In this document: positions 14,344 through 23,012 of the stretch, in pieces
How the letters are laid out: every line of letters begins with the position of its first letter
Position numbering within the stretch: position 1 is the stretch's first letter
Source of the DNA: Cereibacter azotoformans
GTDB lineage: Bacteria > Pseudomonadota > Alphaproteobacteria > Rhodobacterales > Rhodobacteraceae
Direction: 5' to 3'
Assembly: GCA_017599285.1 (NCBI GenBank)
Contig: JAGFXX010000001.1
Span: 2,942,501-3,006,500, forward strand
Length of the DNA stretch: 64,000 nt
Notes under the pieces: generated by a model
What the model was told of the DNA's origin: nothing
The model's database searches: none
What the model saw: only the letters and a program-made list of their open reading frames with translations
Position numbers and translations under genes: made by a program

Positions 14344-16202
14344 CAGGCCACCCGCCGTTTGCCGATGCGCTTCTTCGGATCGGCGTCGAAAAGGGAGGCG
14401 AGCTGCTCGGTCATGGCGCCCGCCAGTTGCTCCACATCCGTGATCGTGACGGCGTGGGCATAGTAGCGCGTCACGTCATGGCCGATGCCGATGGCGATAA
14501 GCTCTACCTGCCGCTTGCGCTCGACCATCGAGATCACGTCGCGGAGGTGTTTTTCAAGATAGCTCGCCGGGTTCACCGACAGGGTGGAATCATCCACCGG
14601 CGCCCCGTCCGAGATCACCATCAGGATCTTGCGCGCCTCGGGGCGGTGGCTCAGACGGCGGTGCGCCCATTCCAGCGCCTCGCCGTCGATGTTCTCCTTG
14701 AGGAGCCCTTCCTTCATCATCAATCCGAGATTTTCCCGCGCACGCCGCCAGGGCGCGTCGGCGCCCTTGTAGATGATGTGGCGCAGATCGTTGAGCCGAC
14801 CGGGCTGCTGCGGCCTTGCGGCGGCGAGCCACTTCTCGCGGCTCTGCCCGCCCTTCCAGGCGCGGGTGGTGAAGCCCAGGATCTCGACCTTGACCTGACA
14901 GCGTTCCAGCGTCCGCGCCAGCACATCGGCGCAGATCGCGGCGATCGAGATCGGCCGGCCGCGCATCGAGCCCGAGTTGTCCAGCAGCAGCGTCACGCAG
15001 GTGTCGCGGAACTCGGTGTCCTTCTCGACCTTGAAGGAGAGCGGCGTGGTGGGGTTGGCCACCACCCGCGCAAGGCGGCCGGCGTCGAGGATGCCCTCCT
15101 CGCGGTCGAACTCCCAGCTGCGGTTCTGCTGCGCCTGCAACCGGCGCTGGAGCTTGTTGGCAAGGCGGCTGACCGCGCCCTTCAGCGGTTCGAGCTGCTG
15201 GTCGAGATAGGCGCGCAGCCGCTCGAGTTCGGCGGGCTCGGCCAGATCCTCGGCGCGGATCTCCTCGTCGAAGTCGGTGGCGAAGACCGTATAGGCGGGG
15301 TCGGCCTCGGAGTGCGGGGCAGGGGGAGGCGGCTCGAGCGGCGCCTCGCCGTCGGGCATCTCCACCTCTTCGCCCTGATCGGCGTCGGGCTGGTCCTCCA
15401 TCGAGACCTGCGCCTGACTGGGATCCTGCTGTTCCTCCTGGCTCCGCTCGGGCTGCGCTTCCTGCGACTCGTCGGAGTCGTCCTCGCCCTGGCTCTGCGA
15501 CTCGTCCTCGTCGGTCTCCGCGTCCTCGCCCGCGTCGTCCTGCTCGTCCGTGTCCGGATCGTCGCCGAGTTGGTCGCCGTAGCCCAGATCGGAGATCACC
15601 TTGCGGGCCAGTCGTGCAAAGGCCGCCTGATCGGCCAGCACCTCGTCGAGGTTCTGGAGCGTCCCGCCCGCCTGCTGCTCGATGAAGCCGCGCCACAGCT
15701 CCATCACATTGTCGGCGCCGCCGGGCAGGGTGCGCCCCGTCGCCAGATGGCGCACAAGATAGCCCGCCGCCGTGGCGAGCGGCGCATCCGCGGCCTGCGT
15801 GATCTGGCCATAGCCCTTGCGCTCGGCCTCGTGGCCGATCCGGGCGTCGATGTTGCCCGCGGTGCCCGGCATGGTGCGGGCGCCCACCGCCTCGCAACGG
15901 GCCGCCTCCATCGCCTCGTAGATCTCGCGCGCCATCTGGCCCTGCGGCAGGTAGCGGGCCGAGATTGCATCATCATGATACCGGCGGCGCAGCGCGAAGG
16001 CGTCGGCCGTGCCGCGGGCGAGCATCACCTCGTCGCGCGTCATCCGGCGGCTGACCTGCGGCAGGCGCATCCCCTCGCGGTTCATCCCCGCGGGATCGAC
16101 CGAGAAGGTCACCGTCATGTCCGGGTCGTCGGCGAGCGTCTTGGTCGCCTCGGCGAGGGCCTTCTTGAACGGATCGGCGGGATTGTCGGTGGGCTTGCTC
16201 AT
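14343..16202 (-). CDS. cobT: Cobaltochelatase subunit CobT
   Basis: A 619-residue subunit of the aerobic CobNST cobaltochelatase, which inserts cobalt into hydrogenobyrinic acid diamide using ATP. The N-terminal helical domain is followed by a very acidic Glu/Asp/Gln/Ser segment (about 215-295, [20 protein letters not shown] and beyond), which is normal for CobT. The C-terminal von Willebrand A domain has the metal-binding [18 protein letters not shown] and a later [13 protein letters not shown]. It lies downstream of cobS and two small membrane-protein genes. Its stop overlaps the aminopeptidase start. Confidence 0.96.
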   Translation of the reverse strand: MSKPTDNPADPFKKALAEATKTLADDPDMTVTFSVDPAGMNREGMRLPQVSRRMTRDEVMLARGTADAFALRRRYHDDAISARYLPQGQMAREIYEAMEAARCEAVGARTMPGTAGNIDARIGHEAERKGYGQITQAADAPLATAAGYLVRHLATGRTLPGGADNVMELWRGFIEQQAGGTLQNLDEVLADQAAFARLARKVISDLGYGDQLGDDPDTDEQDDAGEDAETDEDESQSQGEDDSDESQEAQPERSQEEQQDPSQAQVSMEDQPDADQGEEVEMPDGEAPLEPPPPAPHSEADPAYTVFATDFDEEIRAEDLAEPAELERLRAYLDQQLEPLKGAVSRLANKLQRRLQAQQNRSWEFDREEGILDAGRLARVVANPTTPLSFKVEKDTEFRDTCVTLLLDNSGSMRGRPISIAAICADVLARTLERCQVKVEILGFTTRAWKGGQSREKWLAAARPQQPGRLNDLRHIIYKGADAPWRRARENLGLMMKEGLLKENIDGEALEWAHRRLSHRPEARKILMVISDGAPVDDSTLSVNPASYLEKHLRDVISMVERKRQVELIAIGIGHDVTRYYAHAVTITDVEQLAGAMTEQLASLFDADPKKRIGKRRVA

Positions 16203-16243
16203 GCCTCAGATAAAGCACCCGCGCGGGATGCCGACAAGGGGAG

Positions 16244-16573
16244 TCAGCGGAAGAGCTTCCACCGCTCGGCCCGTTCGAGCGCAAGCGTCAGGCGGTAGCG
16301 GTCCATGGCGAGGGCGACGGCCTCGGGATGCTCGCGCTCGAGCCGGGCCAGTGCGCGCAGCGGAGCCGTGGCCCGCATCCGCGCCAGCAGGCCCGCGACA
16401 AGAGCCGCAAGCAGCCCCGCGGCCAGCGCCATCAGGGCCGAGCCCGCCGCCATCCACAGGGCGGCCGCGGCCACGATGCCGGCCGCTGCCGCCAGAAGGC
16501 GCGCCTGCCGGCGCAGGGTTTCCAGGCGGCCGTGAAGCTCGGCCAGGCGTGCGGCGACCGCGGCCTGATCCAT
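16244..16573 (-). CDS. Small membrane protein, paralogue A between cobS and cobT
   Basis: A 109-residue protein with an N-terminal helix (LAELHGRLETLRRQA), two close hydrophobic segments at about residues 28-46 and 48-66, and a C-terminal helical tail that ends MDRYRLTLALERAERWKLFR. The tail and length match the adjacent upstream gene (also 109 residues), so the two are tandem paralogues. It is separated from its twin by one base and from cobT by 41 bp, all co-directional. No named family recognised. A membrane role linked to cobalamin or cobalt handling is suggested only by position. Confidence 0.7.
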   Translation of the reverse strand: MDQAAVAARLAELHGRLETLRRQARLLAAAAGIVAAAALWMAAGSALMALAAGLLAALVAGLLARMRATAPLRALARLEREHPEAVALAMDRYRLTLALERAERWKLFR

Positions 16574-16574
16574 G

Positions 16575-16904
16575 TCAGCAGAAGAGCTTGTAGCGGGAGG
16601 CGCGCTCGGTCGCCATCACCATCCGGTATCGTTCGAGCGCCGCCGGATAAAGGTCTGGCTGCTCGGCCGCAAGGCGCGTCAGCCGCCGGCGGGCCGCGAT
16701 CAGCGCGATGCCGGCGCTGGCCGATCCAAGGGAGGTGCCGACAAGTGCCAGCGCAAGCGCAGTGCCGACGCCTCCGAAGAGGAGAAGCCCCAGCCCCGCA
16801 CCGGCCAGAGCCAGCAGCGGAACGAGCGTCAGGATCTGGCGCCTGGCGCGCGCGCGCGCCGCCTCGCCGTCCGCGATGCGCCCGGCCAGCGCCGCAACGC
16901 TCAT
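16575..16904 (-). CDS. Small membrane protein, paralogue B between cobS and cobT
   Basis: A 109-residue protein with the same layout as its neighbour: a short N-terminal helix, hydrophobic segments at about 25-46 and 48-70 ([39 protein letters not shown]), and a tail [21 protein letters not shown] that aligns with MDRYRLTLALERAERWKLFR of paralogue A. Its ATG overlaps the cobS stop as ATGA (16901-16904), so translation is coupled to cobS. Function unknown. Confidence 0.7.
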   Translation of the reverse strand: MSVAALAGRIADGEAARARARRQILTLVPLLALAGAGLGLLLFGGVGTALALALVGTSLGSASAGIALIAARRRLTRLAAEQPDLYPAALERYRMVMATERASRYKLFC

Positions 16905-17875
16905 TTCATCGCCATCGAGGCGGCGCTTTCCGGCAGTTCCTCGTTGAAGCAGCGCTGGTAGAACTCGGCCACGGTCTGCCGCTCGAGCTCATCGCACTTG
17001 TTGAGGAAGGTCAGCCGGAAGGCGTAGCCCATGTTGCGGAAGATCTCGGCGTTCTGCGCCCAGGAGATCACGGTCCGCGGGCTCATCACCGTCGAGAGGT
17101 CGCCGTTCATGAAGGCGGTGCGCGTGAGGTCGGCCACCGTCACCATCTGGCTGATCTGCCGGCGGCCCTTCTCGGTGTTGTAATGGGGGTTCTTCGACAG
17201 GACGATCGCCACCTCGGCGTCGTGGCTGAGGTAGTTCAGCGTGGCCACCAGCGACCAGCGGTCCATCTGGCCCTGGTTGATCTGCTGGGTGCCGTGATAG
17301 AGGCCGGTCGTGTCGCCGAGGCCGACCGTGTTGGCGGTCGCGAACAGCCGGAAGGACGGGTGAGGGGTGATCACCTCGTTCTGGTCCAGCAGCGTCAGCT
17401 TGCCGTCGGTTTCCAGCACCCGCTGGATCACGAACATCACGTCGGCGCGGCCGGCGTCATATTCGTCGAAGACGATGGCGCAGGGGTTGCGCAGCGCCCA
17501 GGGGAGGATGCCCTCCTGGAAGGTGGTGACCTGCTTGCCGTCCACCAGCTTGATCGCGTCCTTGCCGATCAGGTCGATGCGGCTGACGTGGCTGTCGAGG
17601 TTCACCCGCACGCAGGGCCAGTTCAGCCGGCTCGCCACCTGCTCGATGTGGGTGGATTTTCCGGTGCCGTGGTAGCCCTGGATCATCACCCGGCGGTTGT
17701 AGGCAAAGCCCGCAAGGATCGCGAGCGTGGTGTCGGGATCGAACTTGTAGGTGGGGTCCAGATCCGGCACGCGGTCGGCGCGCTCGGCGAAGCCCTTCAC
17801 CTTCATGTCGGTGTCGATGCCGAAGGTCTCGCGAACGGAAATTTCCTCAGTGGGTTTCACAGTCATGTCCAGCAT
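16901..17875 (-). CDS. cobS: Cobaltochelatase subunit CobS
   Basis: A 324-residue AAA+ ATPase subunit of the aerobic cobaltochelatase. Walker A is GYHGTGKST, Walker B is CAIVFDEYD, and sensor 1 is [11 protein letters not shown]. The N-terminus [27 protein letters not shown] is characteristic of CobS. I chose the ATG at 17875 ([11 protein letters not shown]), with 17866 as the alternative; a longer frame to 18043 is low-complexity and unlike the family. First gene of the operon cobS - two small membrane proteins - cobT - aminopeptidase P. Confidence 0.95.
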   Translation of the reverse strand: MLDMTVKPTEEISVRETFGIDTDMKVKGFAERADRVPDLDPTYKFDPDTTLAILAGFAYNRRVMIQGYHGTGKSTHIEQVASRLNWPCVRVNLDSHVSRIDLIGKDAIKLVDGKQVTTFQEGILPWALRNPCAIVFDEYDAGRADVMFVIQRVLETDGKLTLLDQNEVITPHPSFRLFATANTVGLGDTTGLYHGTQQINQGQMDRWSLVATLNYLSHDAEVAIVLSKNPHYNTEKGRRQISQMVTVADLTRTAFMNGDLSTVMSPRTVISWAQNAEIFRNMGYAFRLTFLNKCDELERQTVAEFYQRCFNEELPESAASMAMK

Positions 17876-18068
17876 TCCGTCCGCCTTGTTTCCACTTCGG
17901 GCGCCCGCTCGCGGCGCACCCGGCCTTTGATGAAACATATCGAGAGGGCCTGCAAGGGGAAGGGCCCGCCGCGCAGGGCCTTCGGCCGGCAGCGGCGCCA
18001 GGCCGATGGTTGCCGGTGCGGCTGCGGGCAGGCATCGCGTCATCCTGCCCGCGCCGCGAATGGCCGCC

Positions 18069-18704
18069 TCACTCGCGGAAGTAGCGGCTGTCCTTGATCT
18101 GGTCCCACGCCCAGACGACTTCCTGCAGCCGCTCCTCGTCGGCGCGGTTGCCGCCGTTCATGTCGGGGTGCAGGTCCTTGACGAGGCTCTTGTATTGCTT
18201 GCGGATCTCGAGCTTGGTCCAGGTATCGCGCGCATCGAGGATCTCGAGCGCCTTGCGCTCGGTCGGCGGCAGCTTGCGCGTCGCGGTGCTGGCGACCTTG
18301 CCGGGGTTCTGCGTGGCCTTCTCGCCAAGGATCTCCATCGGGTCGTTCACGCCGAGCCGCGACCAGACGCGGCCCTCGTCGGGGCGCTTGCCGAAGGGCT
18401 GGGTCTCGCGCCCCCAGAGCCGGTCCTTCTCGAGGATGCGATTGATCTCTTCTTCGCCCGAACCCTGGAAGAAGTTCCACTTGAGGTTGTATTCGCGGAC
18501 GTGGTCCTTGCAGAACCAGAAGAACTCGTCGAGCAGGTCGGGCGACTTGGGCGCGCGGTAGATGCCCGCTTCGGAACAGCCGGGATATTCGCACTGCCGG
18601 TTCGAGGTCTCGAAGGCACCCGACATGCCCCGCCGCCCGGTCTTGCGCCGCTTCTTGTCCGAGGAGACCCGGATGTCGAATTCGAAGGGGGGGCGGTTCG
18701 TCAT
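18069..18704 (-). CDS. J-domain protein with N-terminal Cys/His motif
   Basis: A 211-residue co-chaperone. The C-terminal J domain (about 150-211) carries the HPD motif in [13 protein letters not shown], needed to stimulate DnaK ATPase. The N-terminal half is not DnaJ-like. It has a possible metal site CEYPGC...FWFCKDH (C-x4-C, then C-x2-H about 22 residues later) and a basic segment [12 protein letters not shown]. Such single-J proteins are common in alphaproteobacteria, and their clients are unknown. It is divergent from bolA across 73 bp, which may hold shared promoters. Confidence 0.88.
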   Translation of the reverse strand: MTNRPPFEFDIRVSSDKKRRKTGRRGMSGAFETSNRQCEYPGCSEAGIYRAPKSPDLLDEFFWFCKDHVREYNLKWNFFQGSGEEEINRILEKDRLWGRETQPFGKRPDEGRVWSRLGVNDPMEILGEKATQNPGKVASTATRKLPPTERKALEILDARDTWTKLEIRKQYKSLVKDLHPDMNGGNRADEERLQEVVWAWDQIKDSRYFRE

Positions 18705-18777
18705 TTCTTCTGCCTTTCCGACTCGGAGGCGTGAGTTTAGGGCTTTGTGCGCCGGATTGAAGAGGGGAAGGCACAGG

Positions 18778-19035
18778 ATGGGCGTCGTCGAGGAAATTCG
18801 TGATCGGCTGGAGGCGGCCTTCGCCCCGCATGAGCTTGAGGTGACGGACGAAAGCGAGAAGCATCGGGGGCACGCCGGCTGGCGCGAGGGTGGCGAGACA
18901 CACTTTCACGTGAGGATGCGCGCGGGCGCGATGGCGGCCAGGAGCCGGCTTGAACGGCACCGGGCGGTGCATGCGGCGCTCGGGCAGGATCTGGTCGGGC
19001 GCATTCATGCGCTGGCGCTCGATCTGGACGGCTGA
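18778..19035 (+). CDS. BolA family protein
   Basis: An 85-residue BolA/IbaG-like protein. It shows IRDRLEAAFAPHELEVTDES, a loop ending in His (HRGHAGWREGGETHFHVRM), and the helix SRLERHRAVHAAL with the RH motif that follows the family's signature, then ...GRIHALALDL. BolA proteins pair with monothiol glutaredoxins in Fe-S trafficking and affect stress morphology. GAGGGG and AGG precede ATG 18778; the frame further upstream overlaps the divergent J-protein gene and is not coding. Confidence 0.93.
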   Translation: MGVVEEIRDRLEAAFAPHELEVTDESEKHRGHAGWREGGETHFHVRMRAGAMAARSRLERHRAVHAALGQDLVGRIHALALDLDG

Positions 19036-19067
19036 CAAAGCCGTCCTCGGGCGGCGCACGCCTGTCA

Positions 19068-19116
19068 GGCGGCCCGCGCGGGGCCGCCGTGGCATGGATA
19101 TTTGAGCCAGAGTGAA
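19068..19116. repeat. REP-like element, copy A
   Basis: A GC hairpin with perfect 8-bp arms GGCGGCCC/GGGCCGCC (19068-19088, loop GCGCG) is followed by GGATATTT (19096-19103) and GCCAGAGTGAA (19106-19116). The same tail occurs at 21989, 30661 and 63957. It lies between the convergent bolA and malate synthase genes, where the hairpin may also stop transcription. Confidence 0.65.
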
Positions 19117-19160
19117 TGGAGGAGGGCGCGCCCGCCCGGAAAGGGAGCGCGCCCTGCCGG

Positions 19161-21320
19161 TCAGGCGCGGCTCACCTGCGGCGTGCGCTCGGCCTTCACC
19201 TGGAGGCGGCGGTCGTGAAGCACGGGCTCGGTGTAGCCCGAAGGCTGCTCGCGGCCCTTGAAGACCAGATCGCAGGCCGCCTGGAAGGCCGCACCGTCGA
19301 AATCCGGCGCCATGGGGCGATAGGCGGGGTCTCCGGCGTTCTGCGCATCCACGACGGCCGCCATCTTTTTCAGCGCCGCCAGTACCTGCTCTTCCGAGAC
19401 AACCCCGTGGTGCAGCCAGTTCACCAGCGCCTGGCTCGAGATCCGGCAGGTCGCGCGGTCTTCCATCAGGCCCACGTCGTTGATGTCGGGCACTTTCGAG
19501 CAGCCCACGCCCTGATCGACCCAGCGGACGACATAGCCCAGGATGCCCTGGGCGTTGTTCTCGATCTCCTGCCGCAGCTCGGCATCCGACCAGTTCACGC
19601 CCTCGGCCACGGGCAGGGTGAGCAGGTCGGCGAGGCTGCCGCGGGGGCCACCGGCCGCGATCTCCTCTTGCCGCGCCTTCACATCCACGCGGTGATAGTG
19701 GGTGGCGTGGAGCGTCGCCGCCGTGGGCGAGGGCACCCAGGCGCAATTGGCGCCCGCACGGGGATGAGCGATCTTGGTCGCGAGCATCTCGGCCATCCGG
19801 TCGGGCATGGCCCACATGCCCTTGCCGATCTGAGCCCGGCCGCGCAGCCCGCAGGCAAGGCCGATGTCCACGTTCCGGTCCTCGTAGGACGCGATCCAGC
19901 GCGAGGCCTTCATGTCGCCCTTCTTCACCATCGGGCCCGCCTCCATGCCGGTCACGATCTCGTCCCCGGTCCGGTCGAGGAAGCCCGTGTTGATGAAGGC
20001 CACCCGGTGCCTCGCCGCGCGGATGCATTCCTTGAGGTTGACCGACGTCCGGCGTTCCTCATCCATGATGCCGAGCTTGACGCTGTAGCGCGGCAGGCCG
20101 AGCGCCTCCTCGACCCGGGTGAAGATCTCGTCGGCGAAGGCCACTTCCTCAGGCCCGTGCATCTTGGGCTTCACCACATAGACAGAGCCGGTCACCGAGT
20201 TTCGCGGCCCTGCGGTCTTGCGCAGGTCATGGATGGCGCAGAGGGTCGTGGCGAAGGCGTCGAGCATCCCCTCGAAGATCTCCTCGCCCGCCTCGTCCAG
20301 CACGGCGGGCGTGGTCATCAGATGGCCCACGTTCCGCACCAGCATCAGCGCCCGGCCCTTGAGCGTGATCGTGCCGCCATCGGGCGCCGTGAAGGACAGG
20401 TCCGGCGCCAGCTCCCGCACGAACATGCGCCCGGCCTTCGAGATCGCCTCGCGCAGGTCGCCGCGCATCAGGCCCAGCCAGTTGCCGTAGGCCAGTGCCT
20501 TGTCCTCGCCATCGACGGCCGCGACGGAATCCTCGCAATCCATGATGGCCGACAGCGCGGACTCCATCCGGATGTCGGCCACACCCGCCCGGTCCGTCGC
20601 CCCGATCCGGTGCCCACGGTCGATGTCGAGGATCAGATGCAGCCCGTTGTTCGCGAGGAGGATCGCGCTCGGTGCCCCGGCCGGCCCCGCGTAGCCGGCG
20701 AATTGCGCAGGCTCCTTCAGCGCGGGCACGAGAGCCCCGTTCGCGATCCGGTAGCTCTCGACCTCGGCATGACTGTCCTCGGCGAGCGGCGCCACCTCGT
20801 CCAGGAACTGCCGCCCCCAGGCGATCACGCGCGCGCCCTGCTCGGCATCGAACTCACCGGCAGGCGGCGCATCCCCAAGCGCGTCCGTGCCGTAGAGCGC
20901 ATCATAGAGCGAGCCCCAGCGCGCGTTGGCCGCATTCAGCGCGTAGCGGGCGTTCATCACCGGCACGACCAGCTGCGGACCTGCAACCTCGGCGATCTCG
21001 GGATCGACGTTGCCGGTCTCGATCGTGAAATCCGGTCCCTCCGGCACCAGATAGCCGATGTTGCGCAGGAAGGCCGTGTAGTCCTCGAGGCTCGTGCGCT
21101 GGCCACGCCGATCCCGATGCCAGGCATCGATCCGCGCCTGCAGATCGGCCCGACGGTCAAGAAGCGCGCGGTTTCCGGGCCCCAGTTCGCGCACCATCCG
21201 GGCGAGCCCCCCCCAGAAGGCGTCCTCGCCGACACCCGTGCCCGGCAGGGCCTCGCGCGCCACGAACTCGGCAAGGCGCGTGTCCACCTGCAACCCGTGC
21301 TTCTCGATCCGGTCGGTCAA
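19161..21320 (-). CDS. glcB: Malate synthase G
   Basis: A 719-residue enzyme condensing glyoxylate and acetyl-CoA to malate, as in the glyoxylate cycle or glycolate use. The start of the family pattern [18 protein letters not shown] is followed by EALPGTGV, a [19 protein letters not shown] stretch, [21 protein letters not shown], and the catalytic region MEDRNVD-like [26 protein letters not shown] chose TTG 21320 because GGGAG (21332-21328) is seven bases upstream and the length then matches the roughly 720 residues usual for form G. Longer starts at 21356 or 21377 lack a ribosome site. The gene ends next to REP copy A. Confidence 0.93.
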   Translation of the reverse strand: MTDRIEKHGLQVDTRLAEFVAREALPGTGVGEDAFWGGLARMVRELGPGNRALLDRRADLQARIDAWHRDRRGQRTSLEDYTAFLRNIGYLVPEGPDFTIETGNVDPEIAEVAGPQLVVPVMNARYALNAANARWGSLYDALYGTDALGDAPPAGEFDAEQGARVIAWGRQFLDEVAPLAEDSHAEVESYRIANGALVPALKEPAQFAGYAGPAGAPSAILLANNGLHLILDIDRGHRIGATDRAGVADIRMESALSAIMDCEDSVAAVDGEDKALAYGNWLGLMRGDLREAISKAGRMFVRELAPDLSFTAPDGGTITLKGRALMLVRNVGHLMTTPAVLDEAGEEIFEGMLDAFATTLCAIHDLRKTAGPRNSVTGSVYVVKPKMHGPEEVAFADEIFTRVEEALGLPRYSVKLGIMDEERRTSVNLKECIRAARHRVAFINTGFLDRTGDEIVTGMEAGPMVKKGDMKASRWIASYEDRNVDIGLACGLRGRAQIGKGMWAMPDRMAEMLATKIAHPRAGANCAWVPSPTAATLHATHYHRVDVKARQEEIAAGGPRGSLADLLTLPVAEGVNWSDAELRQEIENNAQGILGYVVRWVDQGVGCSKVPDINDVGLMEDRATCRISSQALVNWLHHGVVSEEQVLAALKKMAAVVDAQNAGDPAYRPMAPDFDGAAFQAACDLVFKGREQPSGYTEPVLHDRRLQVKAERTPQVSRA

Positions 21321-21420
21321 GGCCCTGCTCCCGCTGTTGACAATCTGTCGCAGCATTACGGACAAAGCTGCCGGCATTCAACCATCTGGTCATGAAAGAT
21401 GACCAATCTTCCCGGCGGCC

Positions 21421-22788
21421 TCAAAGATCCAGATAAAGCTGCCCCGGGTCGGTTCCGCGCCGCCCGCGTGTGCCTCGAACCGCCCGCATGTCCGACGGTT
21501 CCAGCCGATCCGGCATAGACAGGACGAGGCGGCGACGAGCCTCGCGGATGGCCGTCGCCGGATCGACAAGCGGCTCGGGGTAGCGCCGCCCGAGAAGCTG
21601 CCGCGCGCCTTCCCAGCGCCAGGGCGCCTGCAGGAACAGGTCGGGCACGTCGGCCAGCTCCGGCAGCCAGCGGCGGGTGAAGGCACCCTCCGGGTCGAGC
21701 GCCGCGGCCAGTCCCAGGGGATCCACGGGACGGGCACGCGCCGCCCGCCGCACCCGCGCCCAGTGGACGGCAGGGGCATGGTCCGTCAGGCCCGCTGCAA
21801 TGACCACACCCGCCGTCCGCTCGCACAGACGCAGATGGTGCATCGCGGCCGAGACCAGCAGGCCGCGTAGCCGCGCCGGCAGCCAGCCGGTCGCCGAGAG
21901 GGCCCGGGCGGCCGCATCCACAAACGGCAGCCCGGTCTCACCCAGACGAAGCGCCTCCCGCCGCGCCGCTCCCGAGGCGATCCCGTCCTTCATTCTGGCG
22001 AAAATATCCTCGGGGGGAGCCGCCCCTTCCGGGGCGGCCGGGGGGCAGACAGCCCCCCGCGCGACATCGGCCTGCGCAAGCGCCGCCCGAAAGGCGCCGA
22101 GACTGCGCGTCCAATCCGGCCCGGCCTCTTCCATCCGCGCCGTCACGGCCGCGCGCACTTCGACTCTCGACAGCGTGCCGGTCGCGAGATGCGGCGACAG
22201 GCGCGAGCAGATCCGCTCGGCCCCCAGCGGCCGGTCGCGCCCGTCCCGGTAGTGCTCGCCCCGCCGTTCGAGGAAACTCTGCAACAACAGCCGTCCCTGC
22301 ATCCGCCCGCCCGGCTGGCGGTGCGGACAGCGGTCCTCGGCGATCCTGAGGGCCCGGGCCGGGGGGATCGGCCCCGGCTCGACCCCCGGCAGCGGAGTGA
22401 GCGTTGCAGGCGCACCGGGCCCCGGTGCGAGGGCCGTGAACTCCACCCCCGCGGCCGCCGCCCAGGCCTGAGCCCGTCGATCAAGCGCATGGCAGGCGGG
22501 ATCCTCGATGCAGAGAATGCGTCCGATCCGGTGCAGACGGCAGAGCGTCTCGAGCACGGTCAGGGGATCGCCCACACGCAGGGCGAGGGGCGCGCCAAGC
22601 GCCGCAAGCGCCTCGCGCAGGTCCTGCAGGCACTCGGCCCGAAAGGCCCATTGCCGCCCCGATCGAGCCGGATCCGCCCATTCCGCCGGATCGACGATGA
22701 CGAGGGGCAGCGCAGGCCCGTCCGCACGGGCCAGCGCCGGGTGATCCGTCACCCGCAGGTCGTTGCGAAACCATACCAGAACATTCAT
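21421..22788 (-). CDS. Photolyase/cryptochrome-family flavoprotein
   Basis: A 455-residue member of the DNA photolyase family. The N-terminal alpha/beta antenna domain opens with VLVWFRNDLRVTDHPAL. The helical FAD domain includes TGLPFVDAAARALSATGWLPARLRGLLVSAAMHHL, then WRWEGARQLLGRRYPEPLVDPATAIREAR at the C-terminus, close to the photolyase pattern. Several usual FAD-site residues differ (VDAAARAL where photolyases have VDAAMRQL), so light-dependent repair activity is likely but not certain. Residues about 244-267 are encoded by a REP-like repeat in frame, immediately before the FAD helix. It is shorter than FeS-type CryB proteins and lacks an obvious Cys cluster. Confidence 0.85.
   Translation of the reverse strand: MNVLVWFRNDLRVTDHPALARADGPALPLVIVDPAEWADPARSGRQWAFRAECLQDLREALAALGAPLALRVGDPLTVLETLCRLHRIGRILCIEDPACHALDRRAQAWAAAAGVEFTALAPGPGAPATLTPLPGVEPGPIPPARALRIAEDRCPHRQPGGRMQGRLLLQSFLERRGEHYRDGRDRPLGAERICSRLSPHLATGTLSRVEVRAAVTARMEEAGPDWTRSLGAFRAALAQADVARGAVCPPAAPEGAAPPEDIFARMKDGIASGAARREALRLGETGLPFVDAAARALSATGWLPARLRGLLVSAAMHHLRLCERTAGVVIAAGLTDHAPAVHWARVRRAARARPVDPLGLAAALDPEGAFTRRWLPELADVPDLFLQAPWRWEGARQLLGRRYPEPLVDPATAIREARRRLVLSMPDRLEPSDMRAVRGTRGRRGTDPGQLYLDL
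21989..22058. repeat. REP-like element, copy B, inside the photolyase gene
   Basis: Read on the minus strand: GGGGGGCTGTCTGCCCCCC hairpin, then a GGCCGCCCC/GGGGCGGC hairpin, then CCCCCCGAGGATATTTT and GCCAGAATGAA. This is the same order of modules as copy C at 30611-30680, including an identical first hairpin. It lies wholly within coding sequence and keeps the frame open. Confidence 0.8.
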
Positions 22789-23012
22789 GGAACATGGCTT
22801 AGCGGATCGGGCGGGAAGGGCAAGGGGCTCGTGGTCTCAGGCTTCGTGGCGTGACGGGCGGCCATCCTGTGCGGTGCCGCCCACCGCACCTTCCCGGAGC
22901 GTCATCGCCCTGATACCAGGCTTTGCGATGAAGGTGCGACCTCCCGCGATCCGGCGCGGCGGGCCTTGCGCGCGGCGCGGCGCGGGCTAGGCTGAAGGTC
23001 CAGGAGAAGATC

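Noticed and set aside
19116-21395. 759-codon frame antisense to malate synthase
   Set aside because: Composition is shadow-like, and malate synthase motifs are clear on the minus strand.
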